A DNA stretch of 64,000 nucleotides from positions 62,001 through 126,000 of the forward strand of contig NZ_CP072600.1 of the NCBI RefSeq assembly GCF_019891175.1. The letters are read 5' to 3'. Positions 10,058 through 18,915 of the stretch are shown one piece after another; positions within the stretch are counted from its first letter, which is position 1, and each line of letters begins with the position of its first letter. The stretch comes from Leptothermofonsia sichuanensis E412. Lineage in GTDB: Bacteria; Cyanobacteriota; Cyanobacteriia; Leptolyngbyales; Leptolyngbyaceae. Made by a program: the position numbers and the translations under genes. A model generated the notes under the pieces. It ran no database searches and was not told where the DNA came from. It saw only the letters and a list, made by a program, of their open reading frames with translations.

Positions 10058-11874
10058 TGTTCCAGGTTCCTGTGGAGTCGAAGGAAAGGCTGCCCCAGCC
10101 AGGGGGGAAGCCAGAAGGGATGATCCAACGTTGATCTGGAGTGGGACACGCCCAGAACTGCATTCCGCCAGACCTGCCAGATTAACAAAAGCCAGAGGTT
10201 TTCACCCATTCGGCGTCCCTGGAGGGTACCCAGTCCACCCGCGACGATACGAGCTGCAATATCCGGTTGCCAGATGCCTTCCTGCCGTAACCGCTCTGGG
10301 TTCAGCCAGACTCCCAGGTCATGCCACAGTTCATGCAAACACCAGGAGGTGAGGGGAACGCCCATGCCGCGCTTGGTTCGCCAGACAATTTCTGGGGGGA
10401 GCCAGGATTCTACAGCACGCTTGAGTATGTACTTTTCACAGGCTCCCCGGAGGTAAAGTTCCCCGGATAGCTGAAAAGCCAGCGTGGCCAGTGGCAGATC
10501 GCAGAAGGGCGATCGCACCTGCAACCCGTGAGCCTGCCCCAGACTCACCGCACGGGGTTGGATGTTTTGTGCTCCTTTCAACATCAGGGTTGCCCGCCGC
10601 AGACGATGGAGCAGGGAAGTGCTGAAAACAGGCTGGAGTGCCTCGCTGATCCATTCCTGGGGATGCAGTTGGCTGACCTGGGTGTAAATTTCGGGCTGAA
10701 ATATCTGACGCTCGTAGCCCCAAAGACGATGGAAGGTATGGAGATACTGGTCAGCGAAGTCCCTTCCCAGGGGATCTTCCCTGGCGTAAACCCCAGCGGC
10801 AATCAGTGGTTTATTCGTCCACCCGGCAAATAACTGGTCGCCCCCCTCCCCGTTGAAGACCACCTGAACCTCCTGGCAGGCTGCCTGTCCCAAAAGAAAC
10901 AGGGGAATGGTGACCCCATCTCCAAATGGCAGATCCAATGCCTGCACTGTAGGAATCAACGCCCGTCGGACAATGCGGGGAGTAGCATTGACCCTGATCA
11001 GGGGAATGTTGAGAAAGTCTGCAACCGTCTGGGCATAGGAATGTTCTGGAATCAGATCGCCAAAATCCAGGGTATAGGCACGGACCTGGATGCCTGCCTG
11101 CACTAATAGAGCCGCCACGATAGAAGAGTCTAACCCACCGGAAAGGAAGACACCAACGGGTTCATTGCCCAAATCGGCGATTTGCCGGTGAACGGCGTCT
11201 TTCAATCGAGTTTGCAGGTGGTCAATCGCCACAGTTTCATCCTGGATCTGGACAGGCGCTTCCTGCCACTCCAGCGATCGCGCCCAGGCTGGTTCCGTCA
11301 ATCCAGCGGCGTGGCATCTCCAGGTTTGCTCTCCACCCGCTGGAATTGCCCATAGTTGAGCAACTGGTGTCAGGGGCGTGGGGACATAGGAAAAACAACT
11401 GTAGCCATAGACGGCTGGGATACTGATTTGAGGATGCTCCAGCAGGGGCAACAACAAGCGCAGGGAAGAGGCAAACCAGACCACCTGCCCAATCTGGAGC
11501 CAGTAGAGGGGCGATCGCCCAAAGGGTTCTCGTCCCAGACACAAGGACTGTTCACCCAACCGGATCCAGGCATCGGCAGGAAACAGGCTATCCGGTGAGT
11601 CTGGTTTCACCCCGGAGCGAGACAGGGTGAGCAAAACCTCTGTCGAACCAGTGTCAACAGGCACAGTTTCTGGCTTCAGTCCTCCCCAGGCAACCCCCCA
11701 GATCACCCCGGTCTGGGGAAAGGAGCGACACTGTCGGTAGACAGATTGGGTTAGCTCCAGATGACTCAACAGGTGATTCAACCGCTTTTCCGGGTAGCCT
11801 GATTCCCCCAAACCCCAATATCCCAGGAACAATTGCGCTTTCAGGGAAACAATCATTTGCCCCACCCCGACCAT
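10051..11874 (-). CDS. Asparagine-synthetase-like ATP-dependent amide-forming protein without glutaminase Cys
   Basis: About 607 residues. The C-terminal half is a typical asparagine-synthetase domain: the pyrophosphate-loop motif GVFLSGGLDSSIVAALL, then VFNGEGGDQLFAGW, and near the end KYILKRAVESWLPPEIVWRT. This domain adenylates a carboxylate and lets an amine attack it. The N-terminal half still looks like a class II glutamine amidotransferase (CLGREPFGRSPLYW, VWFASSLRLLLPLL), but no candidate start gives the required Cys2: the open frame begins at 11895 (TTG), with ATGs at 11874 and 11856. It therefore should not use glutamine and may use a free amine or form an intramolecular amide, as beta-lactam synthetases do. 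It is sandwiched by overlaps with both neighbours. The start position is uncertain. Confidence 0.75.
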   Translation of the reverse strand: MVGVGQMIVSLKAQLFLGYWGLGESGYPEKRLNHLLSHLELTQSVYRQCRSFPQTGVIWGVAWGGLKPETVPVDTGSTEVLLTLSRSGVKPDSPDSLFPADAWIRLGEQSLCLGREPFGRSPLYWLQIGQVVWFASSLRLLLPLLEHPQISIPAVYGYSCFSYVPTPLTPVAQLWAIPAGGEQTWRCHAAGLTEPAWARSLEWQEAPVQIQDETVAIDHLQTRLKDAVHRQIADLGNEPVGVFLSGGLDSSIVAALLVQAGIQVRAYTLDFGDLIPEHSYAQTVADFLNIPLIRVNATPRIVRRALIPTVQALDLPFGDGVTIPLFLLGQAACQEVQVVFNGEGGDQLFAGWTNKPLIAAGVYAREDPLGRDFADQYLHTFHRLWGYERQIFQPEIYTQVSQLHPQEWISEALQPVFSTSLLHRLRRATLMLKGAQNIQPRAVSLGQAHGLQVRSPFCDLPLATLAFQLSGELYLRGACEKYILKRAVESWLPPEIVWRTKRGMGVPLTSWCLHELWHDLGVWLNPERLRQEGIWQPDIAARIVAGGLGTLQGRRMGENLWLLLIWQVWRNAVLGVSHSRSTLDHPFWLPPWLGQPFLRLHRNLEQW

Positions 11875-11881
11875 CGCCGGA

Positions 11882-12499
11882 CTACTTGACTTCAAAGGTG
11901 GTTTCGCTGATTGGGCGATCGCCGAGAAACATCCTTACCGTCCAGGTTCCAGCCGGTGCCGCAGAATCAATTGTATGTTTGCAGCGGGTATTCCAGACCG
12001 ATGTGGTAATTTCCTGAGTCTGGTAGCGGTTCTGATGCATCAACTGGTCCCCCAGTGCCGTCCAGTTGCAGGAAAGCCCCAGTTTCTTGCCGATGGGTGC
12101 ATTCTGCAACGTCACATAGTATGCCACCTCCGCCGGACGGGTTACAGTCGTCAGACTGCCACCGGGATTCTGTGCCAGGGTAATCCGCCCCTGCTGGGCA
12201 GAGACATTGGCGAGCCTCTGCTGACTCTGGTGTGACCAGAAAGCCCCCGCTGCGATCGTGATAATCAGAGCCGCCACCATCCCGATGGTGAGGCGGCGGC
12301 GGCGGCGCTGTTGAGTTGCCAGAACTTCCCGCCGCTTTACCTGGAGGATGGCTTCATCCAGCAATTCAAGCGGCAGGTTAAGCTCCTGCAAAATTTGCTC
12401 CACCTGTTGACGGTCCACCTCATTCTGCTGGCGTTGGGCAAGCCGCTCCACTTCACCAACAATTTGAGTCAATTGCTCCTGAGTCAGTCGTTCTGTCAT
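11882..12499 (-). CDS. Conserved single-span membrane protein, first gene of the 12.5-8.7 kb operon
   Basis: 205 residues. An N-terminal cytoplasmic helical part (LTQEQLTQIVGEVERLAQRQ to about residue 80) ends in a basic QQRRRRR stretch, then one membrane span (near 90-108, LTIGMVAALIITIAAGAFW). The outer or lumenal C-terminal domain contains two cysteines in LSCNW and NTRCKH that could form a disulfide. The C-terminal part ending FLGDRPISETTFEVK resembles a beta-sandwich domain seen in cyanobacterial hypothetical proteins. Function unknown. Its stop lies beyond the first possible start of the next gene, so the three genes are probably one transcript. Confidence 0.65.
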   Translation of the reverse strand: MTERLTQEQLTQIVGEVERLAQRQQNEVDRQQVEQILQELNLPLELLDEAILQVKRREVLATQQRRRRRLTIGMVAALIITIAAGAFWSHQSQQRLANVSAQQGRITLAQNPGGSLTTVTRPAEVAYYVTLQNAPIGKKLGLSCNWTALGDQLMHQNRYQTQEITTSVWNTRCKHTIDSAAPAGTWTVRMFLGDRPISETTFEVK

Positions 12500-12647
12500 G
12501 GGTCAACCTTTCCAGTTGATGGGTTGCCTGCATTGCCTCACCCTGATGATAGTTCCCTTCTGAAACCCCTGTGGCACCCTTAAGAATGAGGATTTTATAA
12601 CCTGAAACTTCACTCCAGAGAAGGGTACTCTCTGGTTTCTGTGCCTT

Positions 12648-12702
12648 TGGGGCAAAAATTGGGGGGCAAAAATTGGGGGGTAAAAATTGGGGGGTAAAAA
12701 TT
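12648..12702 (+). repeat. 14-bp tandem repeat, four units
   Basis: The unit GGGGGGYAAAAATT is repeated about four times (first unit shortened). It lies between the stop of the M16 gene and the start of the 205-residue membrane protein. Phase is 14 bp, so it is not helical-turn phased. Confidence 0.85.
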
Positions 12703-12733
12703 TAAAGCCTTCGGTTAATTCAATCCACGCTCC

Positions 12734-14233
12734 TTAGCTCTTGCCGGGTGGGGGAATCGTCACATCAATAGCCGTAACGGTCGCATTGGGGGTCAAACTG
12801 GTCAGGGGGGGAGTAATTGCCTGCTCGTTGCCAACTACCAGAATGACCATATTTTCTGGCTTCAAATAGGTTTGAGCAACCCGCTGCACGTCGGCAATTG
12901 TCGTCGCTTCTACCCCTCGCTGGTAACGGAAGATAAAATCTCTGGGATAGCCAAAATATTCATAGCGCAACAGGCGAACGAGTGTCTGACTGGGACTTTG
13001 AAAGTTGAAAATGAAGGAATTGAGCACGGAGTCTTTAGCATATTTTAATTCTGCCTCTGAAATGGGAGCCGTGCGAATGCGCTCAATCTCTGTCAGCAGG
13101 CTCTTGATCAGCGGAACGGTGGCATCAGAACGGGTCTGCCCGCCAGCAGTAAACAAACCAGGGTAGTCATAGCGTGGATTCCACACGCCATACACCGAAT
13201 AGGCCAGCCCCTGGCGCGATCGCACTTCATTAAACAATCGACCGCCAAAACCGTTGAGCACTCCATTCATCACAGACAGTGCCGGGTAGTCCGGGGTGTT
13301 CATTACCCCACCCAGATGCCCAATCTGAATGCTGCTTTGAGTCAGTTGCGGCTGATTGACAAAAAATACACCCCCCATTTTCGCCTGGCTGACCGATGGC
13401 AAAGGTGCCCCCTGAACTGCTTCTGCCGCTAGTTGCCAACGGCCAAATTTAGCCTCGACCTGCTTTCGCATCCTCTGACTGTCAAAATCCCCCACAATGC
13501 CCAGCATCACATTACCCGGAGCATAGTACTGGCGATAGAAATTCACTACATCATTGCGGGAAATGTTATCGAGAGTGGTGTACTCCACGGTGCGGGCATA
13601 GGGACTATCCTCACCATAGATCAACTTACGAAATTCGCGGCTGGCAATCCCATTGGGGTCATCATTGCGACGGGCAATTCCTCCCCGGATCTGGGTTTTT
13701 GCCAGGTCAATTTTATCCTGGGGAAATGCTGGCTCCTGAATTATTTCAGCAAACAGGTCAAACACTTCTTCTAGGTCTTCGCTGAGGGCATTAAAGCTGG
13801 CACTTCCAGAAACCTCCCCGACACTGGTTTCAATCGAGGCAGCCCGTTGCTCCAGGAACTCGTTAATTTCGTCGCCCGAATGGTGCTCTGTCCCCCCAGA
13901 TCGCATCACGGTACCCATAATGCTTGCCAGCCCGACTTTTTCCGCTGGTTCAAAGCGATCGCCCGTGCGAATCAGTGCCGTGCCCCCGACCAGGGGCAGT
14001 TCATGGTCTTCCATCAGGTACACAACCATCCCATTGGCAAGCTGAAACCGGGTGTATTCTGGCACTTTCACTTCCGGCAGGGGGGGAAAGGTCAGATCGG
14101 TATAGTGTTTGGGAGTATCGCTGGAAAAGGCCGGGCGAATCGCCAGAAATAGCAGAATTAACGGGATAACAAGGAAGCAGAAAACGGTGACCAAAATTTT
14201 TACGGTCTGCGTTCTACGGTTGGGCAATTGCAT
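12734..14233 (-). CDS. M16 (insulinase/pitrilysin) family protein lacking the zinc motif
   Basis: 499 residues with an N-terminal membrane anchor (ILVTVFCFLVIPLILLFLAI) and two M16 domains outside the cytoplasm. In active M16 peptidases the first domain has HxxEH after a GLA-type lead-in; here the position reads GLASIMGTVMRSGGTEH, so both histidines and the glutamate are missing. The second domain keeps the Arg/Tyr-type segment GRLFNEVRSRQGLAYSVYGV. This pattern is that of the non-catalytic partner of a heterodimeric M16B peptidase, but no active partner gene adjoins. The start is set at 14233 (MQLPNRRTQTV) behind TGGAGAA; the open frame to 14332 is unlikely to be coding. Confidence 0.8.
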   Translation of the reverse strand: MQLPNRRTQTVKILVTVFCFLVIPLILLFLAIRPAFSSDTPKHYTDLTFPPLPEVKVPEYTRFQLANGMVVYLMEDHELPLVGGTALIRTGDRFEPAEKVGLASIMGTVMRSGGTEHHSGDEINEFLEQRAASIETSVGEVSGSASFNALSEDLEEVFDLFAEIIQEPAFPQDKIDLAKTQIRGGIARRNDDPNGIASREFRKLIYGEDSPYARTVEYTTLDNISRNDVVNFYRQYYAPGNVMLGIVGDFDSQRMRKQVEAKFGRWQLAAEAVQGAPLPSVSQAKMGGVFFVNQPQLTQSSIQIGHLGGVMNTPDYPALSVMNGVLNGFGGRLFNEVRSRQGLAYSVYGVWNPRYDYPGLFTAGGQTRSDATVPLIKSLLTEIERIRTAPISEAELKYAKDSVLNSFIFNFQSPSQTLVRLLRYEYFGYPRDFIFRYQRGVEATTIADVQRVAQTYLKPENMVILVVGNEQAITPPLTSLTPNATVTAIDVTIPPPGKS

Positions 14234-14561
14234 CTGGGTTCTCCAGCCAGTGAGAATCAACGTTAGGTTACAACATCTCCCCCCATCATATGTGCGATCG
14301 CCATTAAAGTTAGTCCCAGTTAGAAGGCTCAAAACCTTGTCTCATCCTTGCTCCCCTATTCTCTATCGCCTGCCCCCAGCCATCGCGATTGCTTCATTTC
14401 TTCTCATCCATTTTGGAATAAATTCATCACGCCAGTCAGCTACGGAAATCGCGTGTATTTTTTTGAAGTTAAGTAAAAAAACACACAGTTCTGTATCCAC
14501 ACATTGCTACCTGGGAAATATAGCCACAGTTAGAGTTGCTGGAAAATTCCAGTTGAATATC
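14234..14561. other. Divergent promoter region
   Basis: 328 bp between the divergent M16 and pentapeptide-repeat genes. An open plus-strand frame runs through from 14109 but has no protein-like composition. No convincing promoter hexamers or operator were picked out. Confidence 0.5.
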
Positions 14562-15413
14562 ATGCAAGACCATGAATTCCTTGAACAGTATCTAGCGGGA
14601 CAGCGATCGTTTCCCAAAGTCTGCCTTACCCGGCTCAATCTGGCAGGAGCGACTCTGGCAGAAATCAAACTCGCAGGAGCAAATCTGGCTGCGGCAAACC
14701 TGCCCTTTGCCTATCTGGTTTCTGCCGATTTGAGTCGGGCAAATTTGATCGAAGCCAATTTGAGTCAGGCATTTTTGCGGGGAGCCGATTTGAGCTTTGC
14801 CCAATTGGGTCGCATTAATCTCACAGCCGCAGATCTGACCAAGGCAAATTTAAAAGGCGCTTTTCTGGTGAAAGCAACTCTGAGACAGGCTCAACTCAGT
14901 GGTGCCAGACTGTCAGGAGCAAATCTACGCCAGGCGAATCTGGAGACAAGCAATCTCAGTGCCACCGATTTGCGCAATGCCAATTTGCGTTCTGCCAATC
15001 TCACAAAGGCAAACTTAAGCTGGTCAAATTTGAGCCATGCCAGGCTGGTAGAAGCCACGTTTCAGGAAACTGTTTTTAACGGAAGCAAACTATTGGCTGC
15101 CCATCTGAATAGTGTAAATCTATCGGGAGCTGACCTCAGTGGGGTCAATCTGAGTCAGGCTCGAATGAGAAACGTAAATTTGGTGAATGCAACTCTGGAA
15201 GGAGCCAGTTTACAGGATGCTCAGTTACAGTTTGCAATGCTCAACGGAGCCAATTTGCGGGCGGTGAACTTAAGTGGCGCAAATCTGGGGGGTGCAAATC
15301 TGGAAGGGGCGACGTTGGAGCGATCCCTGTATACCCAGGAAACCCAATTCCCTGATGGATTTGACCCTGAGGCTCACGGTGCTTGCTTAAACGATGAATT
15401 GGCAGTCGCTTAA
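14562..15413 (+). CDS. Pentapeptide-repeat protein
   Basis: 283 residues, almost entirely A(D/N)LxX pentapeptide repeats (LNLAGATLAEIKLAGANLAA and onward), which fold as a right-handed quadrilateral beta helix. About 45 repeats span residues 20-265. The start is at 14562 (MQDHEFLEQYLAGQRSF); upstream in-frame codons back to 14109 overlap the M16 start and lack repeats. No other domain is visible. Such proteins are abundant in cyanobacteria and mostly uncharacterised. The histidine kinase gene begins 13 bp after its stop, so co-transcription is likely and the two might act together. Confidence 0.9.
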   Translation: MQDHEFLEQYLAGQRSFPKVCLTRLNLAGATLAEIKLAGANLAAANLPFAYLVSADLSRANLIEANLSQAFLRGADLSFAQLGRINLTAADLTKANLKGAFLVKATLRQAQLSGARLSGANLRQANLETSNLSATDLRNANLRSANLTKANLSWSNLSHARLVEATFQETVFNGSKLLAAHLNSVNLSGADLSGVNLSQARMRNVNLVNATLEGASLQDAQLQFAMLNGANLRAVNLSGANLGGANLEGATLERSLYTQETQFPDGFDPEAHGACLNDELAVA

Positions 15414-15426
15414 TGAGAGAGTAGCA

Positions 15427-16629
15427 ATGGCTTCTATTCAAGAAAATGAGCACGGAGTTCCCTCTGCTCTGGGTATAGCTGTGTGCCAGCAAGTGCAGGA
15501 AGGTCGAGACGACTGCTGGCAGCGTCTGGTGCAGGGACTCATGCAAGAACTGGCAGCGAATCAGAACCAGTTGCAGCAGGCGATCGCCCATAACCAGCAC
15601 CTGGAAACCCAGTGCAAAAGGCTGGAGGAAAATTTGCTAGAAAGCGAGGCAAAAAATCACGCATTGATGGAAGCCTCAACCGCTCAGGCACAGCAATTTA
15701 GTGAAACCCTCCGACAATTGAGGCAGAATCAGTCCAAAATTGTTCAAAGTGAGAAGATGGCAAGTCTGGGTCAGCTAGTCGCCGGGGTTGCCCATGAGAT
15801 TAACAATCCGGTTAATTTCATCTATGGCAACCTTACCCATGCTACAGAGTACACCCAGGAATTTGTGCGATTGCTTCAGTTATATCAACAGCATTACCCT
15901 GAGCCAACGCCAGAGATTGCTGCCGCTGCCACCGCGATTGATATTGATTTCTTAATGGCAGATTTGCCTAAGTTACTGGCATCCATGCGGGTGGGTGCAG
16001 AACGAATTCAAAAAATTGTGATGTCATTACGTAACTTTTCCCGCATGGATGAAGCTGAAATGAAAGCAGTGGATATCCATGAAGGGATTGAAAGCACCCT
16101 GATGATCTTGCAAAATCGGCTGAAAGCAAAGTCTGATCAGGCAGAAATTCATATTGTTAAGGAATATAGCAACTTGCCACGGGTGGAATGCTATGCCGGA
16201 CAACTGAATCAAGTGTTTATGAATGTTCTGGTGAATGCGATTGATGCGTTAGAAGAGAGGGATTGTGGGACAAGGGGTACACAGTGTCAGGTACCTGGCA
16301 GAAAAGATGCTCAAGCCACAGGACCCAATGCTCAGTCCACTGCACCCTGCATTCGTATTCGCACGGAAACTCTGGGCAGCGATCGCGTCCAGATTAGGAT
16401 TGCAGATAATGGATCCGGCATTCCCGAAAACATTCAACGCCAAATCTTTGACCCCTTTTTCACCACCAAACCTGTAGGTAAAGGGACTGGCATGGGGATG
16501 TCCATCAGCTATCAGATCATTACCGAAAAACATGGGGGCACCCTGGAGTTTGTTTCCACTCCCGGTCAAGGCACTGAGTTTATCATCCAGATTCCAATTC
16601 GACAAAAAGGCCAGGTTGAGGCAGCATAG
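15427..16629 (+). CDS. Sensor histidine kinase with N-terminal coiled coil, no membrane or input domain
   Basis: About 400 residues. Residues 40-110 form a coiled coil (LQQAIAHNQHLETQCKRLEE). The dimerisation/phosphoacceptor helix has the phospho-histidine in LVAGVAHEINNPVNFIYGNL, followed by the long linker typical of cyanobacterial kinases of this subgroup. The ATPase domain shows the N box (NQVFMNVLVNAIDAL), G1 (IADNGSGIP), F/G2 (GKGTGMGMSISYQI) and a terminal GTEFIIQIPI. No response regulator is adjacent. The start at 15427 follows the pentapeptide gene stop; an upstream ATG at 15394 in the same frame lies inside the previous gene. Confidence 0.88.
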   Translation: MASIQENEHGVPSALGIAVCQQVQEGRDDCWQRLVQGLMQELAANQNQLQQAIAHNQHLETQCKRLEENLLESEAKNHALMEASTAQAQQFSETLRQLRQNQSKIVQSEKMASLGQLVAGVAHEINNPVNFIYGNLTHATEYTQEFVRLLQLYQQHYPEPTPEIAAAATAIDIDFLMADLPKLLASMRVGAERIQKIVMSLRNFSRMDEAEMKAVDIHEGIESTLMILQNRLKAKSDQAEIHIVKEYSNLPRVECYAGQLNQVFMNVLVNAIDALEERDCGTRGTQCQVPGRKDAQATGPNAQSTAPCIRIRTETLGSDRVQIRIADNGSGIPENIQRQIFDPFFTTKPVGKGTGMGMSISYQIITEKHGGTLEFVSTPGQGTEFIIQIPIRQKGQVEAA

Positions 16630-16655
16630 CAGATAGAGTTTGGAAGATTCATTGC

Positions 16656-17078
16656 ATGGATGATAATCCCAGTATTCTCTCCCATGTTTCCATTGGCACA
16701 AATGATTTTGAACGGGCGATCGCATTTTATGATGCCGTTCTACCCACGCTCGGTTGCAAGCGAATTATGGAACATCCAGGTGCCATTGCCTATGGCAAAC
16801 AGTATCCAGAATTTTGGGTACAGACCCCGATCGATGGCAACCCTGCAACGGTCGGAAATGGAACCCATATCGGCTTTATTGCCCCCACCAAAGAAGCCGT
16901 CCATGCTTTCCATGAAACAGCTCTGGCGGCTGGTGGTGTGAGTGATGGCGCTCCGGGTCCCAGACCAGATTACGGCGACCCCTACTATGGCTGCTTTGTG
17001 CGTGACCCGGATGGGCATAAAGTTGAGGCATCCTATTGGGATATGCAACTCGTTCAGGAACTCTATGTAGACAGGTAA
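16656..17078 (+). CDS. VOC (glyoxalase/bleomycin-resistance) superfamily protein
   Basis: 140 residues forming the paired beta-alpha-beta-beta-beta module of the vicinal oxygen chelate fold: SHVSIGTNDFERAIAFYDAV at the start and YYGCFVRDPDGHKVEASYWD at the end. The His in HVSIG and the Glu in KVEASYW occupy the usual metal-ligand positions. The substrate cannot be told from sequence; relatives are annotated as lactoylglutathione-lyase-like or glutathione-transferase-like. It starts 26 bp after the kinase gene on the same strand. Confidence 0.85.
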   Translation: MDDNPSILSHVSIGTNDFERAIAFYDAVLPTLGCKRIMEHPGAIAYGKQYPEFWVQTPIDGNPATVGNGTHIGFIAPTKEAVHAFHETALAAGGVSDGAPGPRPDYGDPYYGCFVRDPDGHKVEASYWDMQLVQELYVDR

Positions 17079-17351
17079 GGGCTAGACAGGTAAGGGTTTC
17101 AGCTTCGTTTCAACTATTTTGTATACAGCTCAACTCCTGGTGGGGAAGCAACCAAAATTTATCTGTTGACTTGTATCTGTTGACTGGTCCCGTTAAGTGC
17201 GCATGAAATTGTCGGTTAGACACCGCATTGAAGGGGGCGATCAGGCGTTTAATCCTCAATCAGAGATGTAATCTATGGTAAGTGTCAGCAAAAGTGACTG
17301 AGATGAATTTTGCCAAAGGATTTGCTGGAAGGATAGCCCTGGCTATAGAAG

Positions 17352-17428
17352 GCAGAAGGCGAAACCCCTATAAAGTCTAAAGTTAAGCATCAAGGCACTG
17401 TATGGTTATTTCTGCCAACCTGCACTAG
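17352..17428 (+). repeat. 77-bp repeat, copy 1 of 2
   Basis: From GCAGAAGGCGAAACCCCTAT to GCCAACCTGCACTAG. The other copy is at 51651-51721, with only scattered differences and a small length change in the middle. Confidence 0.75.
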
Positions 17429-17508
17429 AACGCCGGTACAGAAATCGGATTTCTTCTACTGGCTACCCAGGTTTTGTTAAATTTCTCGCCAGAAATCCGA
17501 TTTCTTGG
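17427..17508 (+). repeat. 100-bp dispersed repeat, copy 2 of 3 (3' end lost)
   Basis: Same as 5587-5689 and 43825-43927 but lacking the ACTGAACCGATGCTCCAG tail. Confidence 0.8.
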
Positions 17509-17678
17509 TGCAATTTTTATAAGAGTGTGCAAGTCCGTACTACAGATCCAGCAACAAATGGGCCGTATTCATGGTGAAACTTTCTGGAATTCCGAAAAAG
17601 CTGTCGTATCCCCTTTGATGAGTCCCTGGCTTTCCTATTTCCACTCTCCTTCTAACCCTCCTTCCCCTCAGCTATCCC

Positions 17679-18377
17679 ATGAAGAAAACCTTCTGGCTTA
17701 TTCTTACCTGCATTTCAGTTGGGCTGATCAGTGGCCCGGTTTATTTCTGGTACCAGGCAACCCGGCTACCGGACTGGTATAGCGATCGCGCTATGGCTGC
17801 CAGTAGCATTGACCTGAGCGATCGGGCCGCGATTCAACAGGCCGCGCAGAAGGTAGAATCCAGGCTTTCCAACATTCAGCCTGCTCCAGATGGTAGGGCA
17901 GAGGTGGAACTGAATGAGGCAGAACTCAATGCCCTGGTTGCCTCCCAGGTTGCCCGCGTTGCGGATTCCCAGAATCTCGCACCTGTGGTAAAACGCATCA
18001 ATACCCAGATCGCTAAGGGCAGAATTGAGAGTGGTGCTGTGATTAACCTGGCCGATTTACCAGCCAGATCTCTGCGCCAGCATGAACAGGATTTGCTCAT
18101 GCAACTGGTACAGGCCTTTCCAGGACTCTCAGATCGGGATGTGTATGTGGGGATTGAGGGAACCCCAGCGATCGCCGATGGACGACTGAAGCTGGATGGA
18201 ACCCACCTCCGGATTGGCAACGTAAGATTTTCTGTTGCCAATGTTGCCCGTCAGTTAGGGGTTTCAGAATCTGCCTTACGGGAGCGCATTGGTCAGCAAC
18301 TACCCCTGGATCAGTTGGGTATCCGGGATGTGCAATTGGAGGATGCCTCCATCAAGATTCAGGGTGTTGTTGAATAG
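17679..18377 (+). CDS. Membrane-anchored hypothetical protein
   Basis: 232 residues. An N-terminal uncleaved signal anchor (WLILTCISVGLISGPVYFWY) leads into an extracytoplasmic domain with a helical segment (DRAAIQQAAQKVESRLSNIQ) and a beta-rich part ending LEDASIKIQGVVE. No enzymatic motif is seen. The alternation of amphipathic strands is compatible with a lipid-binding-type fold, but I cannot assign a family. It appears monocistronic. Start at 17679 is the only methionine before the hydrophobic segment. Confidence 0.65.
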   Translation: MKKTFWLILTCISVGLISGPVYFWYQATRLPDWYSDRAMAASSIDLSDRAAIQQAAQKVESRLSNIQPAPDGRAEVELNEAELNALVASQVARVADSQNLAPVVKRINTQIAKGRIESGAVINLADLPARSLRQHEQDLLMQLVQAFPGLSDRDVYVGIEGTPAIADGRLKLDGTHLRIGNVRFSVANVARQLGVSESALRERIGQQLPLDQLGIRDVQLEDASIKIQGVVE

Positions 18378-18455
18378 CACGATGAATTGTAAGAGCGTTT
18401 CAATTCATACAACCTCTAATTCATATTCATACCCGGAATCAGCAGCACTCCATCA
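18370..18455. repeat. Dispersed intergenic repeat, ATACCCGGAATCAGCA type
   Basis: GATGAATTGTAAGAGCGTTTCAATTCAT pair followed by AATTCATACCCAGAATCAGC-like sequence; same family as 3757-3865. Confidence 0.5.
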
Positions 18456-18498
18456 AGATTCAGGAAACTGTAAAAAATTGAGGGGAGTTGCCGACAGC

Positions 18499-18915
18499 TC
18501 ATGTTCGTATTGCCAGCCCGTTTGTAACAGAATTGCGCACCTGCGGAGCATCTGCCAGCACAACAATCATGCCTGTTCGTTCTGTTTCCAGCGTTGTATC
18601 ACTCAACAGATCCTCAACGGGAACTCCAGTAATCTCTTCAATTAGCGCTCTAAGCTGAGGCTGAATTGCCTCGCTTAAATCAGAATGGACTTGCTCAGCA
18701 AGCTCATCCTTCCCACTGTTTGCCAGGAGTTGCTCCGGTTGAGTCACTGCTTTTTCCATCACAATGGTTATTTTACGGTTAGAAATTTGACAATCAACCC
18801 CACCGAGCCGATGACCAAGCTGGCTACGGTAGAATGTCTGGATACGCTGGGCGAGAGTTCGCTCTAGTTGCCCCCGTGTTGGCAGGGAATCCGTCATAAA
18901 AGTTCTACTCATCAA
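18499..18915 (-). CDS. DUF2294 domain protein
   Basis: 138 residues matching the DUF2294 pattern: N-terminal helix with QLERTLAQRIQTFYRSQLGH, a central KITIVMEKAVTQPEQLL strand-helix, and the ITGVPVEDLLSDTTLETERT segment conserved in the family. It is cytoplasmic, with no signal or membrane span. Function is not established. Start at 18915 or at the next methionine at 18897; neither has a strong ribosome site. It converges with the 232-residue membrane protein and has a repeat-containing gap downstream. Confidence 0.7.
   Translation of the reverse strand: MMSRTFMTDSLPTRGQLERTLAQRIQTFYRSQLGHRLGGVDCQISNRKITIVMEKAVTQPEQLLANSGKDELAEQVHSDLSEAIQPQLRALIEEITGVPVEDLLSDTTLETERTGMIVVLADAPQVRNSVTNGLAIRT

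Larger units (their letters stand above)
17079..17678. other. Intergenic region with two repeat families
   Basis: 600 bp without a convincing gene. It carries a GCAGAAGGCGAAACCCC-type repeat (17352-17428; second copy 51651-51721) directly joined to copy 2 of the 100-bp repeat (17427-17508). An open frame at 17474-17782 begins inside the repeat and is not supported. Confidence 0.6.

Noticed and set aside
14109-14561. 150-codon extension of the pentapeptide protein
   Set aside because: Overlaps the M16 gene start, has no repeats and random-looking composition.
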